From Marinospirillum sp. (GTDB taxonomy: Bacteria; Pseudomonadota; Gammaproteobacteria; Pseudomonadales; Halomonadaceae), in contig SKIX01000119.1 in NCBI GenBank assembly GCA_007116195.1, forward strand, positions 1-14,266: a stretch of DNA of 14,266 nt, given 5' to 3'. A program made the position numbers and the translations under genes. The number at the start of each line of letters is the position of its first letter. Position 1 is the first letter of the stretch. The notes under the pieces are model-generated. The model was not told the origin of the DNA. It did no database searches and saw only the letters and a list, made by a program, of their open reading frames with translations. This document shows positions 7,704 through 14,266 of the stretch, in pieces.

Positions 7704-9110
7704 CTAGCTTTTGTTTGAGTCCGGCTGCTCTTGATCAACCGGCATATTATCCTCAACACTTATAGGCTCAGCCGTATCTTCGGATGCTTTTTTACGTCCA
7801 CGGTACTCAATCAGGAAGTACATCACTAAGCCTGCACCCAAACCCCAGGTCGCACCATGCGTTGCCAAAACAACGCCCATAATGCCTGCTACACCCATAG
7901 AGGTTGCATTATCGATTTGCTCAACTGCAACCGCAATACACAGGTAACCTGTAATCAGCAAAGTAATCGACAAAGCAATAGGCAATACAGGGCGGAACAA
8001 GGTCACCAAAGGCAGGAGGAACAGAGCAATAAAGCCCACGATCCAGAACACTGAAGCACCTGAATAGATACTATCCATAGCTCCACGGCCATAGCGGTAG
8101 CGTTCAGCGATGGTCGCCATAACACCGGTAAACAAGGGCCCAGCCAGACCCGGGTAGGGCGCAAAGAAGGAGTGAATCGCGTTACGGATACCTGTTACCA
8201 GGTGAACTCGGTCAACATTCACTTCAATTTTTTCATCAGGGCGCAGGTGGTCAACACGCTTGATCAAACTTTGACCAACAATAATATCGCCAAAAGCAAT
8301 GATGTAGGCAATGATTGCTGTAGGTACAGCCAGCATTAGCAAATCAAGACCAGGAAAGCCCACACTAAAGGGCAGATAGGCCCAAATACTGCCAAAATCA
8401 GGTACGTTAATTCCCCACTCAACACTAGGAAGCGGGTATTCAGCAATACCCCAGCCAATGGCCATAGTAATCAACATACCAGGCACCATGCCGTAGCCAG
8501 CAATCATCTTGGCCCAACGGTGCTTTTCCGTCCAGTCACGGAAAGATAAAGAAAAGAGAACATAGGCAGTCACCAAGCCACCAATACCCAAGGAAATCGG
8601 AGTTGAGTGCAAACGACCACCGTCGCTGATTTCGCCACTGATCGCCGCAATACCCGCACCCAGCAGAATGCCTGCTTTAATTGAGTTAGGAATACTGTTT
8701 ACCAGTTTGGAACCCAAGCGAGTAATAGCCATAAATAAGAAAATAAAGGCAACCACCAGCTGCAGAGCAACCAAAGCACGAATGGCATCTGGACCTGGCT
8801 CAAAATCACTCAGATAGAGTAGAACAACTGGAATTGCAGGGGTAATCCAGCCGGGTACAAAAGGGACGCCCAACAGCGTTGGCAACATAAAGCCCAGGCC
8901 ACAAACGACGACGAAGGCTAAGGCAACCTCATACGGCAGGCCAAGGTATTGCTCTAACAAAGGAATCATACCCATCGCAATGACGAACATAACCAGAGCT
9001 TGAATCGTCTCAGGTATTTCCCAGCGATAGTGAATGAAAGGCAAGCGAATTTTGAAAGGGCCAGCAGGCCAATAGGGCTGCTCTTCCCCGTGTTTTCTTT
9101 TCAGGAGCAC
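7704..9110 (-). CDS. SLC23/NCS2-type (xanthine/uracil permease-like) membrane transporter
   Basis: 468-residue polytopic inner-membrane protein with about 12-14 hydrophobic segments and a hydrophilic acidic C-terminal tail (about 440-468). Overall pattern and motifs such as GVPFVPGWITPAIPVVLLY and AFGDIIVGQSLIKR suggest the solute carrier 23/nucleobase-ascorbate superfamily. The canonical QN-G-T signature of characterised xanthine and uracil permeases is not obvious, so substrate is uncertain. The start is GTG at 9110, supported by AAGGAAC with GGA nine bases upstream; the next internal starts would lose conserved sequence. It is divergent from ppnN across a 328-base spacer and ends at a strong terminator. 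The pairing suggests, but does not show, a link to nucleobase movement. Confidence 0.8.
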   Translation of the reverse strand: MLLKRKHGEEQPYWPAGPFKIRLPFIHYRWEIPETIQALVMFVIAMGMIPLLEQYLGLPYEVALAFVVVCGLGFMLPTLLGVPFVPGWITPAIPVVLLYLSDFEPGPDAIRALVALQLVVAFIFLFMAITRLGSKLVNSIPNSIKAGILLGAGIAAISGEISDGGRLHSTPISLGIGGLVTAYVLFSLSFRDWTEKHRWAKMIAGYGMVPGMLITMAIGWGIAEYPLPSVEWGINVPDFGSIWAYLPFSVGFPGLDLLMLAVPTAIIAYIIAFGDIIVGQSLIKRVDHLRPDEKIEVNVDRVHLVTGIRNAIHSFFAPYPGLAGPLFTGVMATIAERYRYGRGAMDSIYSGASVFWIVGFIALFLLPLVTLFRPVLPIALSITLLITGYLCIAVAVEQIDNATSMGVAGIMGVVLATHGATWGLGAGLVMYFLIEYRGRKKASEDTAEPISVEDNMPVDQEQPDSNKS

Positions 9111-9438
9111 GTCTTAAGTTCCTTGTTTAGGTTTGTCTTAATGTACATGGAACCGACGTCACTTTACTGTTTTTGTAGGTGTGATCGTTCAGCCGTTGCT
9201 TTTTTACGCGTATTATTAAAGAAATCCCATACGACCTTGGATTAGTCGCTCTAGGTTTACGTTAACGTCTAGCAAGCATAATTTCTTTCCAATTAGCTAA
9301 AAACGCCTGTATTTTTTCTAAAAAACCGTTAAAGATTGATGCTTTCAACTAAAATAGATCAACAGCCTCTTGCCACTAAAGTTTTACTTATTCTTGGTCT
9401 TTGGCTCAACCCGCAAGCTAACAATTTCTGGAGAAGCA
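9111..9438. promoter_or_regulatory. Divergent regulatory spacer between permease and ppnN
   Basis: This 328-base stretch has no convincing gene; a short plus-strand frame running through it mostly shadows the start of the permease. It is AT-rich from about 9280 to 9360. It holds a perfect 10-bp palindrome ACGTTAACGT at 9259-9268 with CTAG on both sides (9251-9254 and 9269-9272), a possible operator. TAAAAT at 9350-9355 is a reasonable -10 for ppnN, about 84 bases before its ATG, but lacks a good -35. I could not place a convincing permease promoter. Confidence 0.4.
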
Positions 9439-10824
9439 ATGCCGAGCAGGAAATCTAATGCCGCTAATGTTGATGCCCTGGTTTCGCCCGAAGGCAGCCT
9501 GGAAGTTCTCTCACAGCATGAAGTTAACCGCCTTAAAGACACCTCAAGTAACGGCCACCATGATCTGCTTCGACGCTGTGCTCTAGCTGTTTTATCCTGT
9601 GGTAGCCCCTTGGATGACAGCAAAGCCCTGCTCGACAAGTACCCAGACTTTGACATCAAGGTTTTACAGCAGGACAGGGGTATTCGCTTACAGCTTCGCC
9701 AGGCCCCCGGTGAAGCCTTCGTTGATGGTGAAATGATCCGCGGCATCCGTGAGCATCTGTTTGCCGTGTTACGTGACCTGGTTTACGTCAGTAATGAAAT
9801 TGAAATCAACCCTCGCTATAACCTGGATTCAAGCGAAGGAATCACCGACGCAGTTTTTCATATTTTGCGCAATGCACATGTGCTTAGAACCAACCAACTA
9901 CCGAATTTAGTGGTCTGCTGGGGAGGCCATTCCATTTCCCGAGAGGAGTATGAATACACTAAGGATGTCGGCTATCATTTAGGTCTGCGTGGACTGGACA
10001 TCTGCACTGGCTGTGGTCCAGGTGCAATGAAAGGGCCCATGAAGGGTGCCAATGTTGCTCACGCCAAGCAAAGAACAGCCTCTAGGCGCTATATTGGCAT
10101 CTCCGAGCCAGGTATCATTGCTGCGGAAGCACCCAACCCCATCGTTAACGAGCTAGTTATTCTGCCGGATATCGAAAAACGCCTAGAAGCCTTTGTTCGT
10201 TTGGGGCACGGCATCCTTGTCTTTCCCGGCGGTGTAGGCACGGCAGAGGAGATTTTATATTTGCTTGGCCTGCTCAGTAACCCTGAAAATCAGCAGCAGC
10301 CTTTTCCTATTATTTTCTCTGGCCCTGAATCAGCAAGAAGCTACTTTGAGCAAATTGATCTTTTTATACGCCAGGTTTTTGGTGAGTCCATGACCCAGCG
10401 CTACGAAATCATTATTGGTGACCCACAAGCCGTTGCTCTAGCCATGAAGGCAGGTATCCAAAAGGTAACCGACTACCGTCGCCAGCTCAACGATGCGTTT
10501 TATTTTAACTGGCGCCTACAAATAGATCACCTGTTTCAAGAGCCCTTCGAGCCCACCCATGAGGCCATGGCTAGTCTGGAGCTCCACAGCAATCAGCCCA
10601 CGGATCACTTGGCTGCACATTTACGGCGCGCCTTCTCTGGCATAGTAGCGGGCAATGTAAAAGAAAAGGGTATACAGGCCATAGAAACCCACGGACCTTT
10701 TCAGCTTCGCGGTGAGCCTGAGTTAATGCAGCCTCTTGATGCCATGTTGCGAGCCTTTGTTGAACAAGGCCGAATGAAGCTGGCGGGAAGCCACTACAAC
10801 CCCTGTTATCAGGTCATCAAGTAA
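9439..10824 (+). CDS. ppnN: Nucleotide 5'-monophosphate nucleosidase PpnN (YgdH)
   Basis: 461-residue cytoplasmic enzyme that cleaves purine and pyrimidine nucleoside monophosphates to free base and ribose 5-phosphate. In E. coli it is activated by the alarmone (p)ppGpp. The sequence is collinear with E. coli PpnN (454 aa): N-terminal PpnN-specific domain (about 15-130), Rossmann-like LOG/lysine-decarboxylase-like core (about 140-350) and C-terminal domain (about 350-461). The catalytic PGGVGTAEE signature is at 263-271, with the conserved CWGGHS (160-165) and CTGCGPGAMK (189-198). The frame can be read back to a TTG at 9370, but GGAG at 9430-9433 is five bases before the ATG at 9439 and the extension has no family counterpart. 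It is divergent from the permease. Confidence 0.95.
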   Translation: MPSRKSNAANVDALVSPEGSLEVLSQHEVNRLKDTSSNGHHDLLRRCALAVLSCGSPLDDSKALLDKYPDFDIKVLQQDRGIRLQLRQAPGEAFVDGEMIRGIREHLFAVLRDLVYVSNEIEINPRYNLDSSEGITDAVFHILRNAHVLRTNQLPNLVVCWGGHSISREEYEYTKDVGYHLGLRGLDICTGCGPGAMKGPMKGANVAHAKQRTASRRYIGISEPGIIAAEAPNPIVNELVILPDIEKRLEAFVRLGHGILVFPGGVGTAEEILYLLGLLSNPENQQQPFPIIFSGPESARSYFEQIDLFIRQVFGESMTQRYEIIIGDPQAVALAMKAGIQKVTDYRRQLNDAFYFNWRLQIDHLFQEPFEPTHEAMASLELHSNQPTDHLAAHLRRAFSGIVAGNVKEKGIQAIETHGPFQLRGEPELMQPLDAMLRAFVEQGRMKLAGSHYNPCYQVIK

Positions 10825-10852
10825 TTGCTGCAAAATTTGACATAAAAACCAC

Positions 10853-10875
10853 CTGCAACTACAGCAGTTTTTTTT
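10853..10875 (+). terminator. Probable intrinsic terminator of ppnN
   Basis: CTGC (10853-10856) and GCAG (10864-10867) form a short GC stem followed by eight T (10868-10875), 29 bases past the ppnN stop. An alternative longer pairing uses ATTGCTG at 10824-10830 with CAGCAGT at 10862-10868. The T-tract is strong and the stem weak. Confidence 0.5.
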
Positions 10876-10930
10876 GATAAGCTGTATGCTTTAACGCTTG
10901 CGAATCGGAGATAGGTTTCATTGGAGAAGT

Positions 10931-11236
10931 ATGACCATGGTTAACATGAATAAAATGAAGGAGGAAGCCCTCCGGCGCAAGCGTGAGCATGAAAAAAAGG
11001 AACTAGAAAAACAAATGGCAGCCTCCAAAGCTGCCAGTAAGCGTTCAGGCCGTAAAAGAAGTCATGCCAGTGCTTCAGGTCGCCGCAGCAACCCCAGTGC
11101 ACAGCGCGCTTTAGCACAGCAACAGCAGCTAAGACCCAAAAAGCGCAAACGCTCTGTCAGCCGCTGGGTACTCGACATCTTGCTGGTGCTGGGTGCTCTC
11201 CTGGTTATTGTGATAATTCTCAGCCCTTTTCGTTAA
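10931..11236 (+). CDS. Small, highly basic tail-anchored membrane protein, unrecognised
   Basis: 101-residue protein I do not recognise. Residues 1-78 are hydrophilic and carry about 25 Lys/Arg against six Glu, with a charged helical or coiled-coil start (about 7-30) and a low-complexity Ser/Ala/Arg/Lys stretch (31-78). A single transmembrane segment (about 80-98) ends two residues from the C-terminus. By the positive-inside rule the basic part should face the cytoplasm, a tail-anchored layout. Function is unknown; binding of acidic lipid or nucleic acid is a guess from charge. The frame opens with a TTG at 10898, but GGAG at 10923-10926 favours ATG 10931 (the ATG at 10937 is possible). Its last 17 bases overlap the convergent flavodoxin gene. 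Confidence 0.75.
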   Translation: MTMVNMNKMKEEALRRKREHEKKELEKQMAASKAASKRSGRKRSHASASGRRSNPSAQRALAQQQQLRPKKRKRSVSRWVLDILLVLGALLVIVIILSPFR

Positions 11237-11675
11237 GCGCTTGCAGCCAGGCGGCAATCCATTCTTCGGCCCCTTCTGTCGCCTGGAAATGCTCTAAAGC
11301 ATCGATTTCCAAGCGCGTTATCAGTGCCTGACTTCCCAAGCTTTGCAAAAGCTCATCAAAAGCTCGGCCTGCTGCACAGTAGCTATCGCCATAAGACGAG
11401 TCACCCAAGGCAGCAACGGCAAAGCTTTTTCCCAACACCGCTGACGGTTGAGACTGCAACGCCTGATAAAAAGACTCTAAACCTTCGGGTCGTTCACCAC
11501 TGCCTGTCGTTGAAGTAACCACGAGCAGGCTGTCAGCCTCTGCTAACTCAGCCAACCTGGGCGTCTCACTCAGCAGTACTTGAAAGCCCTGCTGTTGAGC
11601 AGCCTGCTGCGCCAGCTCAGCCACCTCTAAAGCACCTCCATAGACACTACCTACGGCGATCAGTAAGCTTGCCAC
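11220..11675 (-). CDS. Short-chain flavodoxin, MioC/YqcA type
   Basis: 151-residue cytoplasmic FMN-binding electron carrier. The phosphate-binding loop near the N-terminus reads GSVYGGAL (about 9-16). The second FMN loop follows VVTSTTGSGERP (about 52-63), and ALGDSSYGDSYC (about 89-100) is the third loop, all typical of MioC/YqcA-like flavodoxins. These motifs look closer to YqcA than MioC; partner reductase and acceptor cannot be inferred. The start is GTG at 11675, fixed by a perfect AAGGAGGT at 11681-11688 with a five-base gap. It is divergent from the DUF2788 gene and overlaps the 3' end of the basic membrane protein gene by 17 bases. Confidence 0.88.
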   Translation of the reverse strand: MASLLIAVGSVYGGALEVAELAQQAAQQQGFQVLLSETPRLAELAEADSLLVVTSTTGSGERPEGLESFYQALQSQPSAVLGKSFAVAALGDSSYGDSYCAAGRAFDELLQSLGSQALITRLEIDALEHFQATEGAEEWIAAWLQALNEKG

Positions 11676-11698
11676 CTGCGACCTCCTTTACTTTATAA

Positions 11699-11728
11699 TT
11701 AAAACCCAGTATTTTACTCGGCTATTAT
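11699..11728 (+). promoter_or_regulatory. Promoter of the DUF2788 gene
   Basis: TTAAAA (11699-11704) and TATTAT (11723-11728) are 18 bases apart and would start transcription near 11735, 17 bases before the ATG. An alternative uses TTGCCA (11669-11674) with a perfect TATAAT (11694-11699) and a long 19-base spacer. Either way it overlaps the divergent flavodoxin promoter. Confidence 0.45.
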
Positions 11729-11740
11729 CCTGCTATTCAA
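11711..11740 (-). promoter_or_regulatory. Promoter of the flavodoxin gene
   Basis: On the minus strand TTGAAT (11735-11740) and TAAAAT (11711-11716) are 18 bases apart. The -35 matches four and the -10 five of six consensus positions. The predicted transcript start near 11704 leaves a leader of about 29 bases including the strong Shine-Dalgarno. Confidence 0.5.
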
Positions 11741-11751
11741 GGTTAACGATT

Positions 11752-11949
11752 ATGCACTACACAGAGCTTGAAGCCCTTGCTCTTCCCTTGTTGATCGGTG
11801 GTCTGGTTCTTTTCATGGCTTTTATTGTTTGGGATCTTGCCAAGCAATCTAAGGCTGGTCGTTTTGGAACCCTGGTTCTTTTCTTTGCACTAGGTTTGGG
11901 CGTGTTTGGCTTTATTGCCAAATCAGTCATCATGGTTTTTCTAGACTAA
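11752..11949 (+). CDS. DUF2788 small membrane protein
   Basis: 65-residue inner-membrane protein of the DUF2788 family, function unknown. Two transmembrane helices (about 9-28 and 41-62) flank a short basic loop with the family pattern IVWDLAKQSKAGRFGT (25-40). Full family length with ATG start and AAGG nine bases upstream. It sits divergently next to the flavodoxin; I have the impression this pairing recurs in other gammaproteobacteria, but could not check it. Confidence 0.85.
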   Translation: MHYTELEALALPLLIGGLVLFMAFIVWDLAKQSKAGRFGTLVLFFALGLGVFGFIAKSVIMVFLD

Positions 11950-11976
11950 AAAAAACGCCAGCCTGAGGCTGACGTT
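11948..11976 (-). terminator. Intrinsic terminator of the helical-protein gene
   Basis: On the minus strand a stem of AACG/CGTT plus CAGCC/GGCTG with one mismatch and a three-base loop (11954-11976) runs into eight T (11948-11955 as A on the plus strand). It serves the gene ending at 12014; on the plus strand it lies just past the DUF2788 stop but has no U-tract. A second stem (11975-12001, ACTCT/AGAGT core) immediately precedes it. Confidence 0.75.
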
Positions 11977-12013
11977 AATCACTCTAAATGAGAGTAATTG
12001 AGTTGCTAGGACA

Positions 12014-12331
12014 CTAAGCCATAATTTCGTTTAAGCGCTCACGCCAGTCTTGAGTGAGCTTTTGGCGTTTATGAGCATGTTCCAGCATGGCTTTATTCAT
12101 TTCACAGAACATATCGGCACACTCTTTGCCAACATCTAAAGGATTGCTTTTGTCAGTGCTGTGAATGCAAGCATGACTTAAGCTGAACCAAGCCTCCCAA
12201 TATTGGCGCACTGCCTCCATTTCTGTTTCCATGACAGCTTCCATCGCTTCAATCCAGTAGCGCTGGTATTCCATCATCGGTAGCTGCTGTTTATGCAACT
12301 GCTCTTTAAAAGTATCAATTACGCTTTGCAT
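12014..12331 (-). CDS. Helical protein of unknown function, faintly phasin-like
   Basis: 105-residue protein I do not recognise. It looks entirely alpha-helical: helix one about 3-57, a short break near SNPLD (62-66), and helix two about 67-104. It is rich in Met (10), Glu, Gln and aromatics (YW repeats at 25-26 and 44-45), with Cys at 55, 71 and 76, and has no signal peptide or transmembrane segment. The amphipathic, Met- and Ala-containing helices recall phasins that coat polyhydroxyalkanoate granules, but no signature supports this and no PHA genes are nearby. The ATG start is well supported by AGGAGG at 12340-12345 with an eight-base gap, so it is a real gene. Its own terminator follows. 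Confidence 0.75.
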   Translation of the reverse strand: MQSVIDTFKEQLHKQQLPMMEYQRYWIEAMEAVMETEMEAVRQYWEAWFSLSHACIHSTDKSNPLDVGKECADMFCEMNKAMLEHAHKRQKLTQDWRERLNEIMA

Positions 12332-12423
12332 GGTTATACCCTCCTAAACCTATCACTAGACTATTACATTTGTATTTATTTGCCCTAGTCTTATCATGGT
12401 TGTTCACTGCAGGCTTTGCCAGA

Positions 12424-12449
12424 AAAATTGGTGAAGAAAAACCAATTTT
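12424..12449 (-). terminator. Possible terminator of the right-hand GGDEF-EAL gene
   Basis: AAAATTGGT (12424-12432) and ACCAATTTT (12441-12449) form a perfect 9-bp stem with an eight-base loop, starting two bases after the stop codon on the minus strand. The T-rich 3' arm continues as TTTTTCT, giving an A-tract/U-tract terminator shape, though with few GC pairs. Confidence 0.5.
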
Positions 12450-12451
12450 AG

Positions 12452-14266
12452 TCATGTAACCAAAGGTTTCCAGCTTTTCGGAAAGTAGGGCCACTGTTTT
12501 AGATAGACTTCTTCCAACCAGGCAGTGACCTGGTCTGCTTTAGCTGGTTTGGCCAACCAAAACCCTTGGCAAATCGGACATCCCAAACCTTGCAGCAGGG
12601 TTGCTTGCGCCTGGGTTTCAACCCCTTCGGCAACCAAAGTTAAGTCTAAAGCTTTCGCCATTCCAATAATTGCCTTAACTAGCTGGCCATCCTCACGGTT
12701 TTCTGGCAACTCTCTTACAAAACTGGCATCAATTTTCAGTGTCGTTAAGGGCAGCTTTCGCAAGTAAGACAGGGATGAATAACCTGTACCAAAATCATCA
12801 ATAGAGATTCTAATGCCACCTTCATTAAGATCCTTCAGCAAACGGTGCTGAATATCATCTTCTGCCTGTACGAGACAGCTTTCAGTCAGCTCCAGCTCAA
12901 CCAGGTGATGGGGTAACTGATAGCGCTTAAGGCGTTCAAACAGACGCTTTGCAAACTCAGAGTCGACTAGCTGACGGGCCGAAACATTGATTGATACCGG
13001 TGGCGCCCACTGAGCCAATTGCTGCCACTGAACAAGCTGCTGACAAACTTGATCAATAACCCAGTCACCTAGGCGCTCAATTAAGCCCAGACGCTCGGCC
13101 ACGGGTATAAATTCAGCAGGAGATACACTGCCCAACTCAGGGTCTTTCCAGCGCAGCAAAGCCTCCATACCCACCCACTGACGGGTTTGCACATCAATTT
13201 TCGGCTGATAAACCAAGAACAGGCTGTCATTATTTAATGCATGGCGCAAACCGTGCTCAACCACTAGATCAGTATAATTACGCTCGCCCATGACGGCATT
13301 GTAAAAGCAGTAGTTATTGCGCCCTGCATCCTTGGCACGATACATGGCCGTATCAGCATGCTTCAACAAAGTATCAACACTATCCCCATCATCCGGGAAC
13401 ACACTAATACCTATGCTGGTAGAAACCACTAGCTGCTTTTGTTGAATATTGAGCGGCTGAGTTAAGGCATGAATGATTTTTGCAGCCTCAGCTTCTAAAA
13501 GATGCAAGGTTTCTACTTCAGGAGCTAAAACAGTAAACTCATCGCCCCCTAAGCGCGCAACTGAGTCACCTTCATTAATATTAGCTTCCAGCCTGAGTGC
13601 AACCTCTTTTAGTACCTGATCCCCAGCCTGGTGCCCAAGGGTGTCATTAATGCGTTTAAACAAGTCCAGATCTAAAAAAAGCACCGCCATTTTATGTTTG
13701 TGTCGTTTGGCTGCAGCCAGGGCCAAATCCAGGCGGTCAATGAGTAGCCGCCGATTGGCTAGACCGGTTAGGTCATCATAGTAAGCTAGGTTATGTATTT
13801 GCTCTTCTTTGCGCTTGCGGTCGGTAATATCACTAAAAATAGCAGCAAAACGCAGAATCTGGCCGTCTGAATCACGTATAGCGGTAATGGTTAGCCATTC
13901 AGCATAAATTTCACCATTCTTGCGCCGGTTCCAAATCTCCCCCTGCCAATAGCCTTGCTGTTTAAGGCTAAGCCACATTTCATGATAAAAGTCTTTACCA
14001 TGCTTACCTGAACTTAGCATGGCAGGGGTTTGACCCAGGGCTTCTTCAGCGCTATAGCCTGTTAAAGTTGTAAAGCTGGGATTAACCGCTTGAATAATGC
14101 CGTCAGGATTAGTAATAACAATCCCGTCCAAGGAGGTCTCTATCACCTTCTGAGCAAGCAAAAGGTTTTCATTAGAGATTTTTAAAGCCAAATCTCGGGC
14201 CTCTATGGCCGCACGCAACTGGTTTACATATTCGTATTCAATACTGGCTAAGATATCGTTAAAAGA
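12452..14266 (-). CDS. PAS-GGDEF-EAL cyclic-di-GMP protein, N-terminus beyond the window
   Basis: 604 codons are present and the frame is open to the right edge, so the gene is incomplete. The TTG at 14218 is unlikely to be the start: upstream codons read SFNDILASIEYEYVNQ without a stop, resembling the end of a HAMP domain, so a membrane sensor region probably lies outside the window. Numbering from the edge, a PAS domain (about 38-152) is followed by GGDEF (about 157-320, motif 240-244) and EAL (about 335-590). The GGDEF motif is intact but its preceding inhibitory site is not RxxD. EALLR (368-372), ELELTE (457-462) and DDFGTGY (490-496) are intact. Predicted to make and/or break c-di-GMP; a second such protein lies at 4694-6625. 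Confidence 0.92.
   Translation of the reverse strand, partial: SFNDILASIEYEYVNQLRAAIEARDLALKISNENLLLAQKVIETSLDGIVITNPDGIIQAVNPSFTTLTGYSAEEALGQTPAMLSSGKHGKDFYHEMWLSLKQQGYWQGEIWNRRKNGEIYAEWLTITAIRDSDGQILRFAAIFSDITDRKRKEEQIHNLAYYDDLTGLANRRLLIDRLDLALAAAKRHKHKMAVLFLDLDLFKRINDTLGHQAGDQVLKEVALRLEANINEGDSVARLGGDEFTVLAPEVETLHLLEAEAAKIIHALTQPLNIQQKQLVVSTSIGISVFPDDGDSVDTLLKHADTAMYRAKDAGRNNYCFYNAVMGERNYTDLVVEHGLRHALNNDSLFLVYQPKIDVQTRQWVGMEALLRWKDPELGSVSPAEFIPVAERLGLIERLGDWVIDQVCQQLVQWQQLAQWAPPVSINVSARQLVDSEFAKRLFERLKRYQLPHHLVELELTESCLVQAEDDIQHRLLKDLNEGGIRISIDDFGTGYSSLSYLRKLPLTTLKIDASFVRELPENREDGQLVKAIIGMAKALDLTLVAEGVETQAQATLLQGLGCPICQGFWLAKPAKADQVTAWLEEVYLKQWPYFPKSWKPLVT

Noticed and set aside
9000..9245. 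Plus-strand short frame over the permease start and spacer
   Set aside because: Shadow of the permease on the opposite strand; no Shine-Dalgarno or recognisable protein.
9370..9438. N-terminal extension of ppnN from TTG 9370
   Set aside because: ATG 9439 has a good Shine-Dalgarno and matches PpnN length; the extension has no counterpart.
10837..10842. Perfect TTGACA -35 for the small basic protein gene
   Set aside because: No acceptable -10 at 16-18 bases, and the T-rich terminator lies across the expected position.
1..14266. Mobile element, CRISPR array, tRNA/rRNA, or riboswitch
   Set aside because: I found no repeat arrays, transposase or integrase reading frames, tRNA-like cloverleafs or conserved riboswitch motifs by eye; gene order looks like ordinary core chromosome.

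Overview
This window looks like ordinary chromosome from a marine-type gammaproteobacterium with moderate GC, probably Oceanospirillales/Pseudomonadales-like. That placement is inference. It rests on how closely Aer, PPase, PpnN, the MioC/YqcA-type flavodoxin, the DUF1451 (YbeL-type) and the DUF2788 proteins resemble gammaproteobacterial versions. I see no insertion sequence, integrase, CRISPR array, tRNA or rRNA, and no sign of an island.

Layout, left to right: aer (88-1644, +) meets head-on a two-gene minus-strand unit made of a PP2C-phosphatase/Ser-Thr-kinase fusion (2215-3936) and a DUF1451 zinc-ribbon protein (1647-2177). The fusion gene is divergent from ppa (4130-4657, +), which in turn converges on a PAS-GGDEF-EAL gene (4694-6625, -). 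Continuing on the minus strand are a LysR regulator (6711-7607), a strong intrinsic terminator (7645-7673) and an SLC23/NCS2-type permease (7704-9110). A 328-base divergent spacer separates the permease from ppnN (9439-10824, +). Next come a small basic tail-anchored protein (10931-11236, +), a flavodoxin (11220-11675, -) whose 3' end overlaps it, the divergent DUF2788 membrane protein (11752-11949, +), an unrecognised helical protein (12014-12331, -), and a second PAS-GGDEF-EAL gene (12452-14266, -). That last gene is still open at the window edge, so it is partial.

Themes: signalling and motility (an Aer-type energy-taxis receptor and two predicted c-di-GMP dual-domain proteins) and nucleotide metabolism (pyrophosphatase, NMP nucleosidase, and a permease from the nucleobase-transporter superfamily divergent from the nucleosidase). 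The most unusual item is the phosphatase/kinase fusion. Its PP2C half has lost most metal-binding aspartates and its kinase half has Tyr in place of the catalytic HRD Asp, so it reads as a double pseudoenzyme in an intact, expressed-looking frame. Several natural starts lie inside the longest open frames. I moved them using Shine-Dalgarno sites, terminators and family alignment from memory.
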